A stretch of 64,000 bases of DNA from positions 2,690,001 to 2,754,000 of the forward strand of contig NZ_CP095554.1 in assembly GCF_023078375.1 (NCBI RefSeq), in the 5' to 3' direction. Origin of the DNA: Roseomonas gilardii subsp. gilardii (lineage in GTDB: Bacteria > Pseudomonadota > Alphaproteobacteria > Acetobacterales > Acetobacteraceae). Position 1 is the first letter of the stretch, and each line of letters starts with the position of its first letter. Made by a program: the position numbers and the translations under genes. The notes below the pieces were generated by a model. That model worked only from the letters and a program-made list of their open reading frames with translations. It was not told the DNA's origin and ran no database searches. Below are positions 9,901 through 20,564 of the stretch, one piece after another.

Positions 9901-10494
9901 TCAGGAGGCGATCCGGTTCCGCCGCCGCCCGGTCAGCCCCAGCCAGAGCGCGGCCAGCGGCGTGATGACCGCGGCGGCCCAGAGCATCGGCACGGAGAGG
10001 CCGAGCCAGACCAGGACGGGCACGAAGACCATGGCATCGTCGGGATCGACGGTCAGGCCCGGCGCGATCTGGTAGCCGCGCAGCTCGCCCAGCTTCAGCA
10101 CGTTGAGCTGCCAGAACAGCGCCCCGATGCCGAGGCCGGCGACCACGCCCAGGAGTGGTCCGGTGAGGTTCAGGATGGGGATCAGCCCCACGCCGATGCC
10201 GATGAAGGCGATGATGTTCGAGGAGCAGTCGCTGATCAGGTCGTAGCGGTGCCCCATCGCGCTGAACTGCCGGGTCTGCCGCGCCAGTTCGCCATCCGCC
10301 CGGTCGAGCAGCATGGAGAACAGGAAGATCCCGCCTCCGATGGCGGGCCAGGGGGCCGGGCCGGCGAAGGCCAGGGCGGCGGCGATGCCGCCCAGCAGGC
10401 GTAGGGTGGTGATCTGATTGGGAGTCACGCCGGTCGGCGCAACCCGCCGCACCGCCGGCCGGACGATGCGATGAATGATGGTGTCGTGACTCAC
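9901..10494 (-). CDS. CDP-alcohol phosphatidyltransferase family protein
   Basis: 197-residue inner-membrane enzyme of the class that swaps CMP for an alcohol in phospholipid synthesis. The complete active-site signature DxxDGxxAR-x8-GxxxDxxxD is present: LDRADGELAR, eight residues, then GHRYDLISD. Several membrane segments surround it. GTG 10494 is the start, ten bases after the upstream diiron gene. With AEP synthesis and two nucleotidyltransferase domains beside it, I infer transfer of an aminoethylphosphonate group from CMP-AEP to diacylglycerol or another lipid alcohol. A standard role such as phosphatidylglycerophosphate, phosphatidylinositol-like or cardiolipin synthesis is the alternative. 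Confidence 0.88.
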   Translation of the reverse strand: MSHDTIIHRIVRPAVRRVAPTGVTPNQITTLRLLGGIAAALAFAGPAPWPAIGGGIFLFSMLLDRADGELARQTRQFSAMGHRYDLISDCSSNIIAFIGIGVGLIPILNLTGPLLGVVAGLGIGALFWQLNVLKLGELRGYQIAPGLTVDPDDAMVFVPVLVWLGLSVPMLWAAAVITPLAALWLGLTGRRRNRIAS

Positions 10495-10504
10495 GGGGAG
10501 GGTC

Positions 10505-11500
10505 TCAGGCGGCCTGGGCCGCTTCCCTGGGCTTCGGATCGCGCATGAAGCGGCGCGCGATCCGGATGAAGAAGGGCACCGTCACCGGCCGCAGCAGGCG
10601 CGGATCGTAGCCGCCCAGCCGCCGGTCGTTCTCGGCGAGGCAGATGTCGATCAGCTCCGCCGCGCTCATGCTGACGCCGATGGACTGGGAATTGGCGGTG
10701 AAGTTCGTGTCCTTCGAGGCGCCGCTCATGTCGCGCGCCATCACCAGGCGGTCCCAGACCAGCACCGCCCAGACGGCGGCGGTCTTGGCCAGGAAATACG
10801 GCTTGCGCCACCAGGGCTGCTGCTTGCGCTTCCAGGCCGCCCAGTTGGCGAAGAAGAGGATGTGCCGGCTTTCCTCCTGGATCACCGGTTCGAAGGTCTC
10901 CACCAGATCGGGCGGGAAGAAGCCGGAGCGCCGCGCCGCCTCGAACAGGCCGAAGGCGAAGAAGCTGTCGATGCACTCGCTGTAGCCCGTGCGCATCCAG
11001 CCCCATTCGGTGTCCTTGAAGCCGGTGTATTCCGGCTCCGGCTCCAGCACCACGCCATAGGCCTCGACAAGGTTGGACAGCACCACCTTGTGCCGCGCCT
11101 CCTCGTTGCCATCCATGACCATCGCTTCCTTGAGCAGCGGGTCCTCGATGGTGGCGGCGTAGTCGAGCACGCGCAGCGAGGCCCGGCCCTCGGTCTGCAC
11201 GGCGATGTCCCAGATCGGCAGGCCGGTGAGGCGGGCATGCGCCTCCGGGTCCAGCTTCGGCCAGTCCAGCACGCGGGGCTTGTAGGGGTTGTGCGTCTCC
11301 AGCAGCATCCGTGCGAACATCACCATGTGGTCATGGCTGCCGATGCGGATGCGGCCTGGCTTGTCGAAGGTCCAGTACCGTGCCGTCCTGTCGGCGGCGG
11401 CCACGATCATGCTGTTGAGCGGGACATCCCATTCGGCCGGGTGTTCGGCATTGCCATCGAACGCTCCGGGCGGCACGGGTCTTGACGACATGGACAACAC
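10505..11500 (-). CDS. Ferritin-like diiron protein of unknown function
   Basis: 331 residues. Two ExxRH-type motifs (GNEEARHKVV and IQEESRHILFFANW) spaced about 85 residues apart, with an intervening acidic helix (YSECIDSFFAFGLFEA), are what a carboxylate-bridged diiron four-helix bundle looks like. Such proteins include desaturases, hydroxylases and oxidases. Start is GTG 11500 or ATG 11491. It is first in the minus-strand unit with the CDP-alcohol phosphotransferase and the lipoproteins, and divergent from hpnN with about 150 bases between them that should hold both promoters. A lipid-modifying oxygenase is a reasonable guess, not shown. Confidence 0.75.
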   Translation of the reverse strand: MLSMSSRPVPPGAFDGNAEHPAEWDVPLNSMIVAAADRTARYWTFDKPGRIRIGSHDHMVMFARMLLETHNPYKPRVLDWPKLDPEAHARLTGLPIWDIAVQTEGRASLRVLDYAATIEDPLLKEAMVMDGNEEARHKVVLSNLVEAYGVVLEPEPEYTGFKDTEWGWMRTGYSECIDSFFAFGLFEAARRSGFFPPDLVETFEPVIQEESRHILFFANWAAWKRKQQPWWRKPYFLAKTAAVWAVLVWDRLVMARDMSGASKDTNFTANSQSIGVSMSAAELIDICLAENDRRLGGYDPRLLRPVTVPFFIRIARRFMRDPKPREAAQAA

Positions 11501-11653
11501 CGATGATAGCGCCGGGCAACCCCCGACCGGCCTTCCTGCTTAGCCACCGTCCGGCCGGGATGCAACGTCACGCGCCATCCCCCGGGCTTCTGCCCCGCCC
11601 GCCGGGGCCGGACAACGCGACACCGGCTCTCATGCGTCACGCCGGAGGGGGCC

Positions 11654-14339
11654 ATGCCAGAGGACCCGGACCGCATGGTTCATGCCCCCCACGACCTGCC
11701 CGCCGCCACGCCGGCCTCTCTCACGGGGCGGATCGTCGGCGCCTGCTGCCGCCATGCCTGGTGGGTCGTGCTGCTGGCCCTGTTGCTGACCGGGGCCGCC
11801 GGCCTGTACAGCACCCGGCACTTCGCCATGACGACCGACACGGCGGAGCTGATCTCCCCGGACCTGCCCTACCGGCAGCGGGAGATCGCGCTCAACGCCG
11901 CCTTCCCGCAATACCAGGACATGACCGTGGTGGTGCTGGACGGGGCCACGCCGGAACTGGCGGAACTCGGCGCGGCGCGGCTCTATGACCGGCTGAAAGG
12001 GAGGGAGGACCTGTTCCGCAGCGTCCGCCGCCCCGATGGCGGCCCCTTCTTCGCCCGCTACGGCCTGATGCTGCTGCCGCTGGCGGAGGTGCAGGCCAAT
12101 ACCGACCAGCTCATCCAGGCGCAGCCCTTCCTCGGGCCGCTGGCCGCCGATCCCAGCCTGCGCGGGGTGATGGGGGCGCTGGATACGGTGCTGCTCGGCG
12201 TGGAGCGCGGGCAGGCGACGCTGGAGGACATCCGCCGCCCGCTGGAGGCCCTGGCCACCAGCTTCGATGCCGTGGCAGCGGGCAGGCCGGGCTTCTTCTC
12301 CTGGCGCAACCTCTTCTCCGACCAGCCGGCCGGCGTGCGGGAGACCCGCAAGTTCATCCTGGTCCAGGCGAAGCTCGACTACGGCTCGCTGGAGCCCGGC
12401 GCCCGGGCCAGCACCGCGATCCGCGAGGCGGCGCGCGAGCTGGGGCTGGACGCGGCGCGGGGCGTGACCGTGCGCCTGACGGGCAGCGTGCCGCTTTCGG
12501 ATGAGGAATTCGCCACCCTGGCGGAAGGTGCCTCGCTGATGGGCATCGCCATGGTCGTCTGCCTCGTCGCCATGGTCTGGCTCGCCGTGCGCTCCTGGCG
12601 CTTCACCCTGGCGATCCTGCTCAGCACCATCCTCGGCCTAGTGCTGACGGCCGGGGCGGGGCTGCTGGTGATCGGGCGCTTCAACCTGATCTCGGTGGCC
12701 TTCATCCCGCTCTTCGTCGGGCTGGGGGTGGATTTCGGCATCCAGGTTTCCGTCCGCGCCCGGGCGGAGCGCCTGCGCCACCCGGCGCTGGGCGATGCGC
12801 TGGTGGCGGCGGGAAACGCCGTGGGCGGCTCGCTGGCCCTGGCGGCGGCGGCCATCGCGGCGGGGTTCTTCGCTTTCCTGCCCACCAGCTATATCGGCGT
12901 CTCGGAGCTCGGGGCCATCGCCGGGGTGGGGATGGTGGTGGCCTTCGTGCTCAGCATCACGCTGCTGCCGGCGCTCCTGACCCTGCTGCGCCCGGCGGGC
13001 GAGGCGAGGGAGGTCGGCTTCGCTGCCCTGGCCCCGCTCGAGACCTGGCTGCACCGCCGCCACCGGGGTGATCGCCGCCGCGGTGCTGCTGGTCGTCGGA
13101 TCGGTGGCGCTGATGCCGCGGCTGACCTTCGACTTCAACCCGTTGCACCTGCGCAGCGAGAAGGTGGAATCGGTCTCGACGATCGAGGACCTGATGAAGG
13201 ACCCCGACCGCTCCCCCTATACGATCGACGTGCTGACCCCCTCGCTGGCCGAGGCCGATGCGCTGGCGAAGCGCATCGCGCCGCTGCCGGAGGTGGCCCA
13301 GGTCGTCACCCTGGACAGCTTCGTGCCGGGCCAGCAGGAGGAGAAGCTGGCCGCCATCCATGACGCCGCCGACCTCCTTTCCCTGACGCTGGACCCGGTG
13401 AGCGTCCGCCCGCCGCCCACCGACGCCGAGCTGGTGGAGAGCTTCCGCGCCACGGGTGCCGGGCTGCGCCGCGCGGCGGGGGAGGCGAAGGATGCCAAAG
13501 CCGGGGCTGGGGCCGAGGCCGCGCGGAGCCTCGCCACGGCGCTGGAGCATCTGGTGGCCGCCTCGCCGGATGTGCGGGCGCGGGCCTCGGAGGCGGTGAT
13601 CACCCCGCTGCGCGTGCTGCTCGCCCAGATCCGCGACATGCTCTCGGCCGGGCCGGTGACGGTGGAGACGCTGCCGCCGGAGCTGCGCGCCGACTGGGTC
13701 GCAGCCGACGGGCAGGCACGGGTGCAGGTCTTCCCCCAGGGCGGCACCAGCAGCAACGAGGCGCTGCGCCGCTTCGCCGCGGCGGTGCAGGCGGTGGCGC
13801 CCCAGGCCACCGGCGCCCCCATCTCGCTGCAGGAGGCGGGGGACAGCATCGTCCATGCTTTCCTCCAGGCCGGGGTGCTCTCGGCCATCGTCATCACCCT
13901 GCTCCTGGCCCTGGTGCTGCGGCGGGTGCGGGACGTGCTGCTGACGATTCTGCCGGTGATCGCCAGCGGGCTGCTGACCCTGGGCGCCTGCGTGCTGCTG
14001 AGGGAGCCGCTGAACTTCGCCAACATCATCGCTCTGCCGCTGCTCTTCGGCATCGGCGTGGCCTTCAACATCTACTACGTGATGGCCTGGCGGCAGGGGG
14101 AGGCGGCGCTGCTGTCCAGCAGCCTGACCCGGGCCATCGTCTTCAGCGCCCTGACCACCGCCACGGGCTTCGGCAGCCTCTGGCTCTCCACCCATCCGGG
14201 CACGGCGAGCATGGGGCGGCTGCTGATGATCTCGCTCGCCTGCGTGCTGCTGGTGATCCTGCTGCTGCAGCCGGCGCTGCTGGCGAAGCCGGCAGCCGGG
14301 AAGCGTGGCCCTGGGAAGCCTGGCCCCGGGAGGCGCTGA
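11654..14339 (+). pseudogene. hpnN: Hopanoid RND transporter HpnN, frame broken near 13065
   Basis: RND/MMPL-type exporter that moves hopanoids to the outer membrane. About 890 residues if the frame is repaired. The first half (from 11654) has one N-terminal membrane helix, a periplasmic loop and a five-helix block including FIPLFVGLGVDFGIQ. The second half (13068-14339) repeats this with ALPLLFGIGVAFNIYYVM. The two frames join at a gggg run, 13065-13068: removing one G gives a continuous WLHRRHR-VIAAAVLL. Whether it is a real mutation or a base-calling error is open. Plus-strand gene facing the minus-strand hpnM. Confidence 0.88.
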
Positions 14340-14355
14340 CCCGCCCTCAGGCGGG
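14340..14355. terminator. Hairpin between convergent hpnN and hpnM
   Basis: cccgcc and ggcggg around a four-base ctca loop, spanning the hpnN stop and the hpnM stop. A short GC-rich stem that could stop transcription from both sides; no T-run. Confidence 0.45.
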
Positions 14356-14970
14356 CTTCATCAGCCGGTCGCTGAGCTCGTTCAGCCGCTGCACCAGGGT
14401 CGCCGCGCCCTGGCGGACAGAGGCCGCGAATTCCGACCGGCGGATGCTCAGCTCGCTGATCGAATCGTGCAGCACGTCGGTGATGCGCCAGGCCCCGTCC
14501 GCCTGATGCATGCGGTAGGTGAGGTCCACCGGCTTGCCGGCGGGGTTCAGCAGCCGGCTCACCACGATCTTCTCGTCGCCCCGGTTCTCGACCCGCTGGG
14601 TCTCGAAGCTCTGGCCGCTGTAGCCGTCGAAATTGCTGGCGTAGCTGGCGATGGTCATCCGGGTGAAGGCCTGGATGACCGCTTGCTGCTCCTGCGGGGT
14701 GAAGGAGGGCCAGCGGGCCCCCACGGCGAAGCGGGACATGGCCGGGATGTCGAAGACCGCCTGCACCACCGGGGCGAGCTGCTGGTAGCGGCCCTGGATG
14801 CCCAGCGCCTGTGCCCGCTTCATCACGTCGAGCAACGCGGCGTGCAGCCGCTCGATCTGCGCCGCCGCGGGGTCGGCAGGCTGGGCCATGGCGGGCCGGT
14901 GCATGGCGACCGGGGCGAGGGCGGAGAGCAGGACGGCCGCAAGGAGCCCCTGCCGGCGGGAGATGGGCAT
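14347..14970 (-). CDS. hpnM: Hopanoid-associated MlaC/Ttg2D-like protein HpnM
   Basis: 207-residue periplasmic protein of the MlaC (toluene-tolerance Ttg2D) family, the lipid-carrier type usually paired with HpnN. The ATG at 14970 was chosen because it gives a signal peptide (MPISRRQGLLAAVLL, cleavage after AMA) with a Tat-like SRRQGLL; longer upstream reading has no signal. Family features: FTPQEQQAVIQAFTRMTIASYA and a C-terminal beta region with LTYRMHQADGAWRITDV. It converges on hpnN rather than following it, unlike the usual same-strand arrangement. Confidence 0.86.
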   Translation of the reverse strand: MPISRRQGLLAAVLLSALAPVAMHRPAMAQPADPAAAQIERLHAALLDVMKRAQALGIQGRYQQLAPVVQAVFDIPAMSRFAVGARWPSFTPQEQQAVIQAFTRMTIASYASNFDGYSGQSFETQRVENRGDEKIVVSRLLNPAGKPVDLTYRMHQADGAWRITDVLHDSISELSIRRSEFAASVRQGAATLVQRLNELSDRLMKPA

Positions 14971-15463
14971 GCCTGTGTTTCCCCGGCGGGCGGTGCCTTG
15001 GCAAGTCCGGCCAGGAAGCGAGCGCGGCGGCTCTGCACACAGCTTCGTGGGCAAACCCATGTTCCGGCAGTCGGGCGGTCCGGACTGTGGCTCGTGGGCC
15101 ACAATCCCGACGGAAGAATGTGCTCACCGGGTTGTTGCCCTGCATCAACAGCCCCAATCAGGAAAGGATGAACCCGACTGGCACGGTCTGGAACCCGGGA
15201 ACTGCCCTCGCTGCCTGGAAAGACGGTCTGCCCGGGGAAGCCCCGGCAAGCCTTGGTGCGGAGGGCAGGGCCGGTGTGCGGCCTGTGCGGGCGTGAAGTC
15301 CGGCCATGCGTGCTAGGAGCGCGGGCGAGGCTCGCAGAATCCCGGCCGGGCACCGGACAGCGCGTCGGGACGATGGAACCCTGGCTGCCCGTCGTGGCAG
15401 CCGTGAGAGACAGCCCTGGCTGCCCCACCGGGCAGCCGCAGAGAGACAGCAAGGAGCGCGGCT
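14971..15463. other. hpnM-hpnH divergent intergenic region
   Basis: Nearly 500 bases without a convincing gene; ORFs here have no recognisable content. It must hold the promoters for hpnM (minus) and hpnH (plus). The only clear structure is the pair of repeated hairpins next to hpnH, listed separately. I saw no known riboswitch signature. Confidence 0.5.
15379..15449 (+). repeat. Two tandem hairpin units in the hpnH leader
   Basis: Two successive units of 35 and 36 bases (15379-15413 and 15414-15449). Each starts ccctggctgcc, folds into a ggctgcc/ggcagcc stem-loop (15383-15402 and 15418-15437; the second has an 8-bp stem with a four-base loop) and ends gagagacag. The second unit ends one base before the aaggag ribosome-binding site of hpnH. 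In the mRNA this gives twin stem-loops just before the start, a plausible control element. Function is inferred only from position and repetition. Confidence 0.6.
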
Positions 15464-16639
<1,176 letters not shown>

Positions 16640-17270
16640 GGTGCGGAACGCCCTCTCCGCCTCGATCCCGGTGCGGACCAGCGCCGGGATCTGAAGCGGG
16701 TCCCGCAGCAGCGAGCCGAGCACGGCGAGTGGCGCCATGCGCCCGTCCGGCCGCATGCCCACCATGGCGGCCGGGGGCAGGTTGCGCCGGGCGGAATCGG
16801 AGATCACGCGCGCCACGGCGAAGGGCAGCCCGTACCGCTGTGCCACCCGGCCCGCGATATGGGATTCCATGTCCACCGCCACGGCGCCGGAGGCCTTGCG
16901 CAGATTGGCCTTCCAGCGCGCTCCGGTGACCATTTCGTCCGACCCCGCCACCAGCCCCGGCATGGCGCCGGGCAGGTAGTGCAGCAGCCATTCCGCCCAT
17001 TCCGGATGGGTGGGGATGCGGCTGTACCCGTCCAGCACCGCCCCGGCCACCACCCAGTCGCCCGGTTCCAGCCCCGGGGCGAGGGCGCCGGCCAGGCCGG
17101 TGCTCAGGATGCCGCGCACCTGAGGCGCCAGGCGCTCCAGCTCCGCCTCCAGCCGCGCGGCATCGCCGCCGCCGGTGACGGCGAGAATGCCGGGACCGGA
17201 CACGATCCGGGCTTCCCGCCGCAAGCCCGTCGCGGCGAGGAGTATCGGGGGGATCGGGGTCACGGGTGGC

Positions 17271-19286
17271 TCAGAGGCCCCAGGAAGGCTGGGTCGCGTT
17301 GCCCTTGCGCAGGTTGCGGTAGCGCGCCACGGCCCAGAGCGGGAAGAAGCGCGCATAGCCGTGGTAGCGGAGGTAGAAGACGCGCGGGAAGCCGCCGCCC
17401 GTATAGGCTTCCTGGTTCCACAGGCCGTTCTCGTCCTGCTGCGCCTGGAGATAGGCGACGCCGCGCGCCACGGCGGGATCATCCACATAGCCCGCCGCCA
17501 TCAGTCCGAGCAGCGCCCAGGCGGTTTGGCAGGGATTGGACGGCGCCTTCTCATAGCCGCGGTAGTCGAGCTTGTAGCTCTCGCAATCCTCGCCCCAGCC
17601 ACCATCCTCGTTCTGGATGCGCCGCAGCCATTCCGCGCCGCGCCGCACGGTCGGATGCTCCGACGTCCAGCCCGCGGCGTTCAGCCCGCAAAGGGCCGAC
17701 CAGGTGCCGTAGATGTAGTTGACGCCCCAGCGGCCGAACCAGCTTCCATCGGCTTCCTGCTCGCGCACGATATAGTCCAGCGCGGCGCGCATCCGGGGGT
17801 TCGCCTCGGTCTCGCCGAGCTGCGCCAGCATCGCCACGCAGCGCGCGCTGACATCCACCGTCGGCGGGTCGAGCAGGGCGCCGTGATCGGCGAAGGGGAT
17901 GTTGTTCAGGTAGTGGTAGCTGTTGTCCGCATCGAAGGCGCCCCAGCCGCCGTTGCGGCTCTGCAGCCCGATCGTCCATTCCGCGCCGCGCGCGATGGAT
18001 TCGTCGAAATTCTCGCCCGGCTCCAGCCTGCGGCGGGCGCGGTCCATCGCCATCACCACCACGGCGGTGTCGTCGAGATCCGGGTAATGCGCGTTGCGGT
18101 ACTGGAAGGCCCAGCCGCCGGGGCGCACATCGGGGCGGATCTCGGCCCAGTCGCCGCGCACCTCCAGCTCCTGCAAGGGCTTCAGCCAGGCCAGGCCCTT
18201 CTCCACCGCCTCGCCATGCTCCAGCTCGCCTGCCTCCATCAGCGCGTGGCAGGTCAGCGCCGTGTCCCAGACGGGGGAGACGCAAGGCTGGCAATAGGCC
18301 TCGTCCTCGCCGACGATCAGCAGCTTCTCCACCGAGGCGCGGGCGATGGCGCGATCCGGATGATCCTCCGGATAGCCGAGCACGTCGTACATCATCACGC
18401 TGTTGGCCATGGCCGGGTAGATCGCGCCCAGCCCGTCCTCGCCATTCAGCCGCTCGCGCACGAAATCCACGCACCAGTCGATGGCGCGCTGGCGCGAGCC
18501 CTTGGGCCAGAGCGGCTCGGCGGCCTTGAGGCCGAGATCGAGGCTGTTGAAGAACAGCGCCCAGCCCGGCTTGCGATGCGTCTTCGCCCGTCGCAGCCGC
18601 AGGCGGTCGCGGGGCAGGAAGAGCTCGGGGATATGGACGCCGCGCGCGTTGCGGGCACGCGCCTTCTTGGCCTGCAATACCAGTAGCGGCACGATCACCG
18701 TGCGGGCCCAATAGGCCATCTTGCTCAGATGAATCGGGAACCAGCGCGGCAGCAGCACCATCTCCACCGGCATGGAGGGCACGCGGCTCCAGGAAATCTC
18801 GCCATACATGGCAAGGAGGATGCGCGTGAAGACATTGGCGGCGCCCGCTCCGCCACGGGCCAGCAGCGCCTCGCGCGCCCGCACCATATGCGGCGCGTCG
18901 GGGCTGTCGCCGATCATCTTCAGGCAGAAATACGCCTTCACCGTCGCGCTGATATCGAAGGCGCCGCCATGGAAGAGCGGCCAGCCGCCATGATCGCCCT
19001 GGATGCGGCGCAGGTAGTTGCCGATGCGCCGCTCCAGCTCCAGGTCCTCGGGCTCGCCCAGATGGTGACGCAGCAGGACGTACTCGGCGGGGATGGTGGC
19101 GTCGGCCTCCAGCTCGAAGACCCAGTGCCCGTCCTCGCGCTGCAGGCTCTTCAGCGCCTGCGCCGCGCTCTTCACCATGGCATCGAGCGCCGCGGGACTC
19201 ACGGTCCCGGGGATTCCGGATGTCATGGCAGGGGAAAGATCGTCGGGGGTGTTGTCCTGCGGTACACCAGCCGGTGCGTCGAACAT
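17271..19286 (-). CDS. shc: Squalene-hopene cyclase
   Basis: 671-residue monotopic membrane enzyme that cyclises squalene to hopene/hopanol. The catalytic DxDD acid motif is at residues 403-406 (YPDLDDTAVV). Several QW repeats are visible, for example QREDGHW, QGDHGGW, QSRNGGWGAFD, QNEDGGWGE and QQDENGLW. Length is typical of the family. It is twelve bases after hpnE and seven before hpnG. Also named hpnF. No sign of damage. Confidence 0.98.
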   Translation of the reverse strand: MFDAPAGVPQDNTPDDLSPAMTSGIPGTVSPAALDAMVKSAAQALKSLQREDGHWVFELEADATIPAEYVLLRHHLGEPEDLELERRIGNYLRRIQGDHGGWPLFHGGAFDISATVKAYFCLKMIGDSPDAPHMVRAREALLARGGAGAANVFTRILLAMYGEISWSRVPSMPVEMVLLPRWFPIHLSKMAYWARTVIVPLLVLQAKKARARNARGVHIPELFLPRDRLRLRRAKTHRKPGWALFFNSLDLGLKAAEPLWPKGSRQRAIDWCVDFVRERLNGEDGLGAIYPAMANSVMMYDVLGYPEDHPDRAIARASVEKLLIVGEDEAYCQPCVSPVWDTALTCHALMEAGELEHGEAVEKGLAWLKPLQELEVRGDWAEIRPDVRPGGWAFQYRNAHYPDLDDTAVVVMAMDRARRRLEPGENFDESIARGAEWTIGLQSRNGGWGAFDADNSYHYLNNIPFADHGALLDPPTVDVSARCVAMLAQLGETEANPRMRAALDYIVREQEADGSWFGRWGVNYIYGTWSALCGLNAAGWTSEHPTVRRGAEWLRRIQNEDGGWGEDCESYKLDYRGYEKAPSNPCQTAWALLGLMAAGYVDDPAVARGVAYLQAQQDENGLWNQEAYTGGGFPRVFYLRYHGYARFFPLWAVARYRNLRKGNATQPSWGL

Positions 19287-19298
19287 TTCGCAGCAGCC

Positions 19299-20564
19299 TC
19301 AGTTCATGATGGAGAGGGCCAGAGCGGCAGCCCTCTCTCCGGAGCGCAAGGCGCCCTCGATGGTGGAAGGAAGTCCGGTATCCGTCCAATCACCCGCCAG
19401 GAACAGGTTGGTCCAGCGGGTGCGGGCGGATGGCCGCCTTGCGTCCTGCGCGGGCGTGGCGGCGAAGGTGGCGCGTTTCTCCTTCACGATGCGCCAAGGG
19501 GGCAGGGGCGCGGTGAGTCCATGCACGCGTGCGATGTCGCTCCAGATGCGCCGGGCCAGCGCCTCCGGATCGGCCTCCAGCAGCGCGTCGGCATTGCTGA
19601 CGGTGACGGAGAAGCGGTCGGGGAAAGCGAAGATCCATTCCGCCGTGCCGCAGACCACGCCGACCATCGGCTCCGTGCCTTCCGGCGGCGCCAGCCGGAA
19701 ATGCGCGTTCAGGATGGCGCGGAAATCATCCGGTGCCTCCAGCCCCGGCACCATTTCCGAGGCCACCCAGGGCGGCACGGCCAGCACCACGGCCTCATTC
19801 CGTCCGACCGGTACGAGGCCATCGGCGAAGGCCAGGGCGGAAACCCGCTCGCCGTCGAATTCCAGCCCGCGCAGACGGCGGGACAGGCGGATCTCGGTCC
19901 CCTCGCGCCGCAGATGCGCCAGGGCCGGGTCCACGAAGGCGGCCGCCAGGGTCGGCTCGGCGATGCGCGGGCGGCAGGCGGCGCCGCCTTTGGCCAGGCT
20001 GTCCCGCACCACCGCGCCGGCGAGGTCCGCGGAGCCTTCCTCCGGGCGGGTGTTCAGGGCGGCGACCAGGAAGGGCCGGAGCAGGCGTTCCCAGAGCGGG
20101 CCGGAGCAGTCCAGCACCTCGTCGATCCGCTTGCCAGGATGCGGGCGCAGCAGCCTGCCGAGGGCGAGGTAGCCCGCCGCCGTGGTGCCGGGCACGCGGC
20201 GGGAGGGGCTGAGGATCCACCAGGGCAAGGGGCCGTCATTCGGCCGCAGCCGCCAGGAATCCCCGTCGCGCAGGTCGGTGAAGGCGAAATCCGCCGTCTC
20301 CGGCCCGGCCAGCCGGTCCTCCGCCCCGATCGCGGCGAGGTAACGGGCCACGGCCTCGTTGCCGGACAGGACGAGGTGGTTGCCGTTGTCGATCACCAGA
20401 TCAAGCTGGCTGTCGCGATAGGAACGGCAGCGCCCCCCGGCCTGGGAGGCCGATTCCGACAGCGCCACCGGCTGCCCATGTCCGGCCAGCGCCACCGCCG
20501 CCGAGAGCCCGGCCAGCCCGGCCCCCACCACATGGGCCCGCCTCTGCATGTCAGGTCCGCTCAT
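19299..20564 (-). CDS. hpnE: Hydroxysqualene dehydroxylase HpnE (FAD-dependent)
   Basis: 421 residues. Reduces hydroxysqualene to squalene, the last step of the HpnCDE route. An N-terminal dinucleotide-binding motif HVVGAGLAGLSAAVAL is followed by the glycine-rich QAGGRCRSY typical of amine-oxidase/desaturase flavoproteins. The C terminus has LFLAGDWTDTGLPSTIEG, the second FAD motif. ATG 20564 overlaps the hpnD stop (ATGA). A much longer upstream reading of the frame lies inside hpnD and is not the gene. Confidence 0.94.
   Translation of the reverse strand: MSGPDMQRRAHVVGAGLAGLSAAVALAGHGQPVALSESASQAGGRCRSYRDSQLDLVIDNGNHLVLSGNEAVARYLAAIGAEDRLAGPETADFAFTDLRDGDSWRLRPNDGPLPWWILSPSRRVPGTTAAGYLALGRLLRPHPGKRIDEVLDCSGPLWERLLRPFLVAALNTRPEEGSADLAGAVVRDSLAKGGAACRPRIAEPTLAAAFVDPALAHLRREGTEIRLSRRLRGLEFDGERVSALAFADGLVPVGRNEAVVLAVPPWVASEMVPGLEAPDDFRAILNAHFRLAPPEGTEPMVGVVCGTAEWIFAFPDRFSVTVSNADALLEADPEALARRIWSDIARVHGLTAPLPPWRIVKEKRATFAATPAQDARRPSARTRWTNLFLAGDWTDTGLPSTIEGALRSGERAAALALSIMN

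Noticed and set aside
14971-15463. Riboswitch (cobalamin-like) upstream of hpnH
   Set aside because: I looked for the conserved box sequences and did not find them in order. Only the tandem hairpins are supported.
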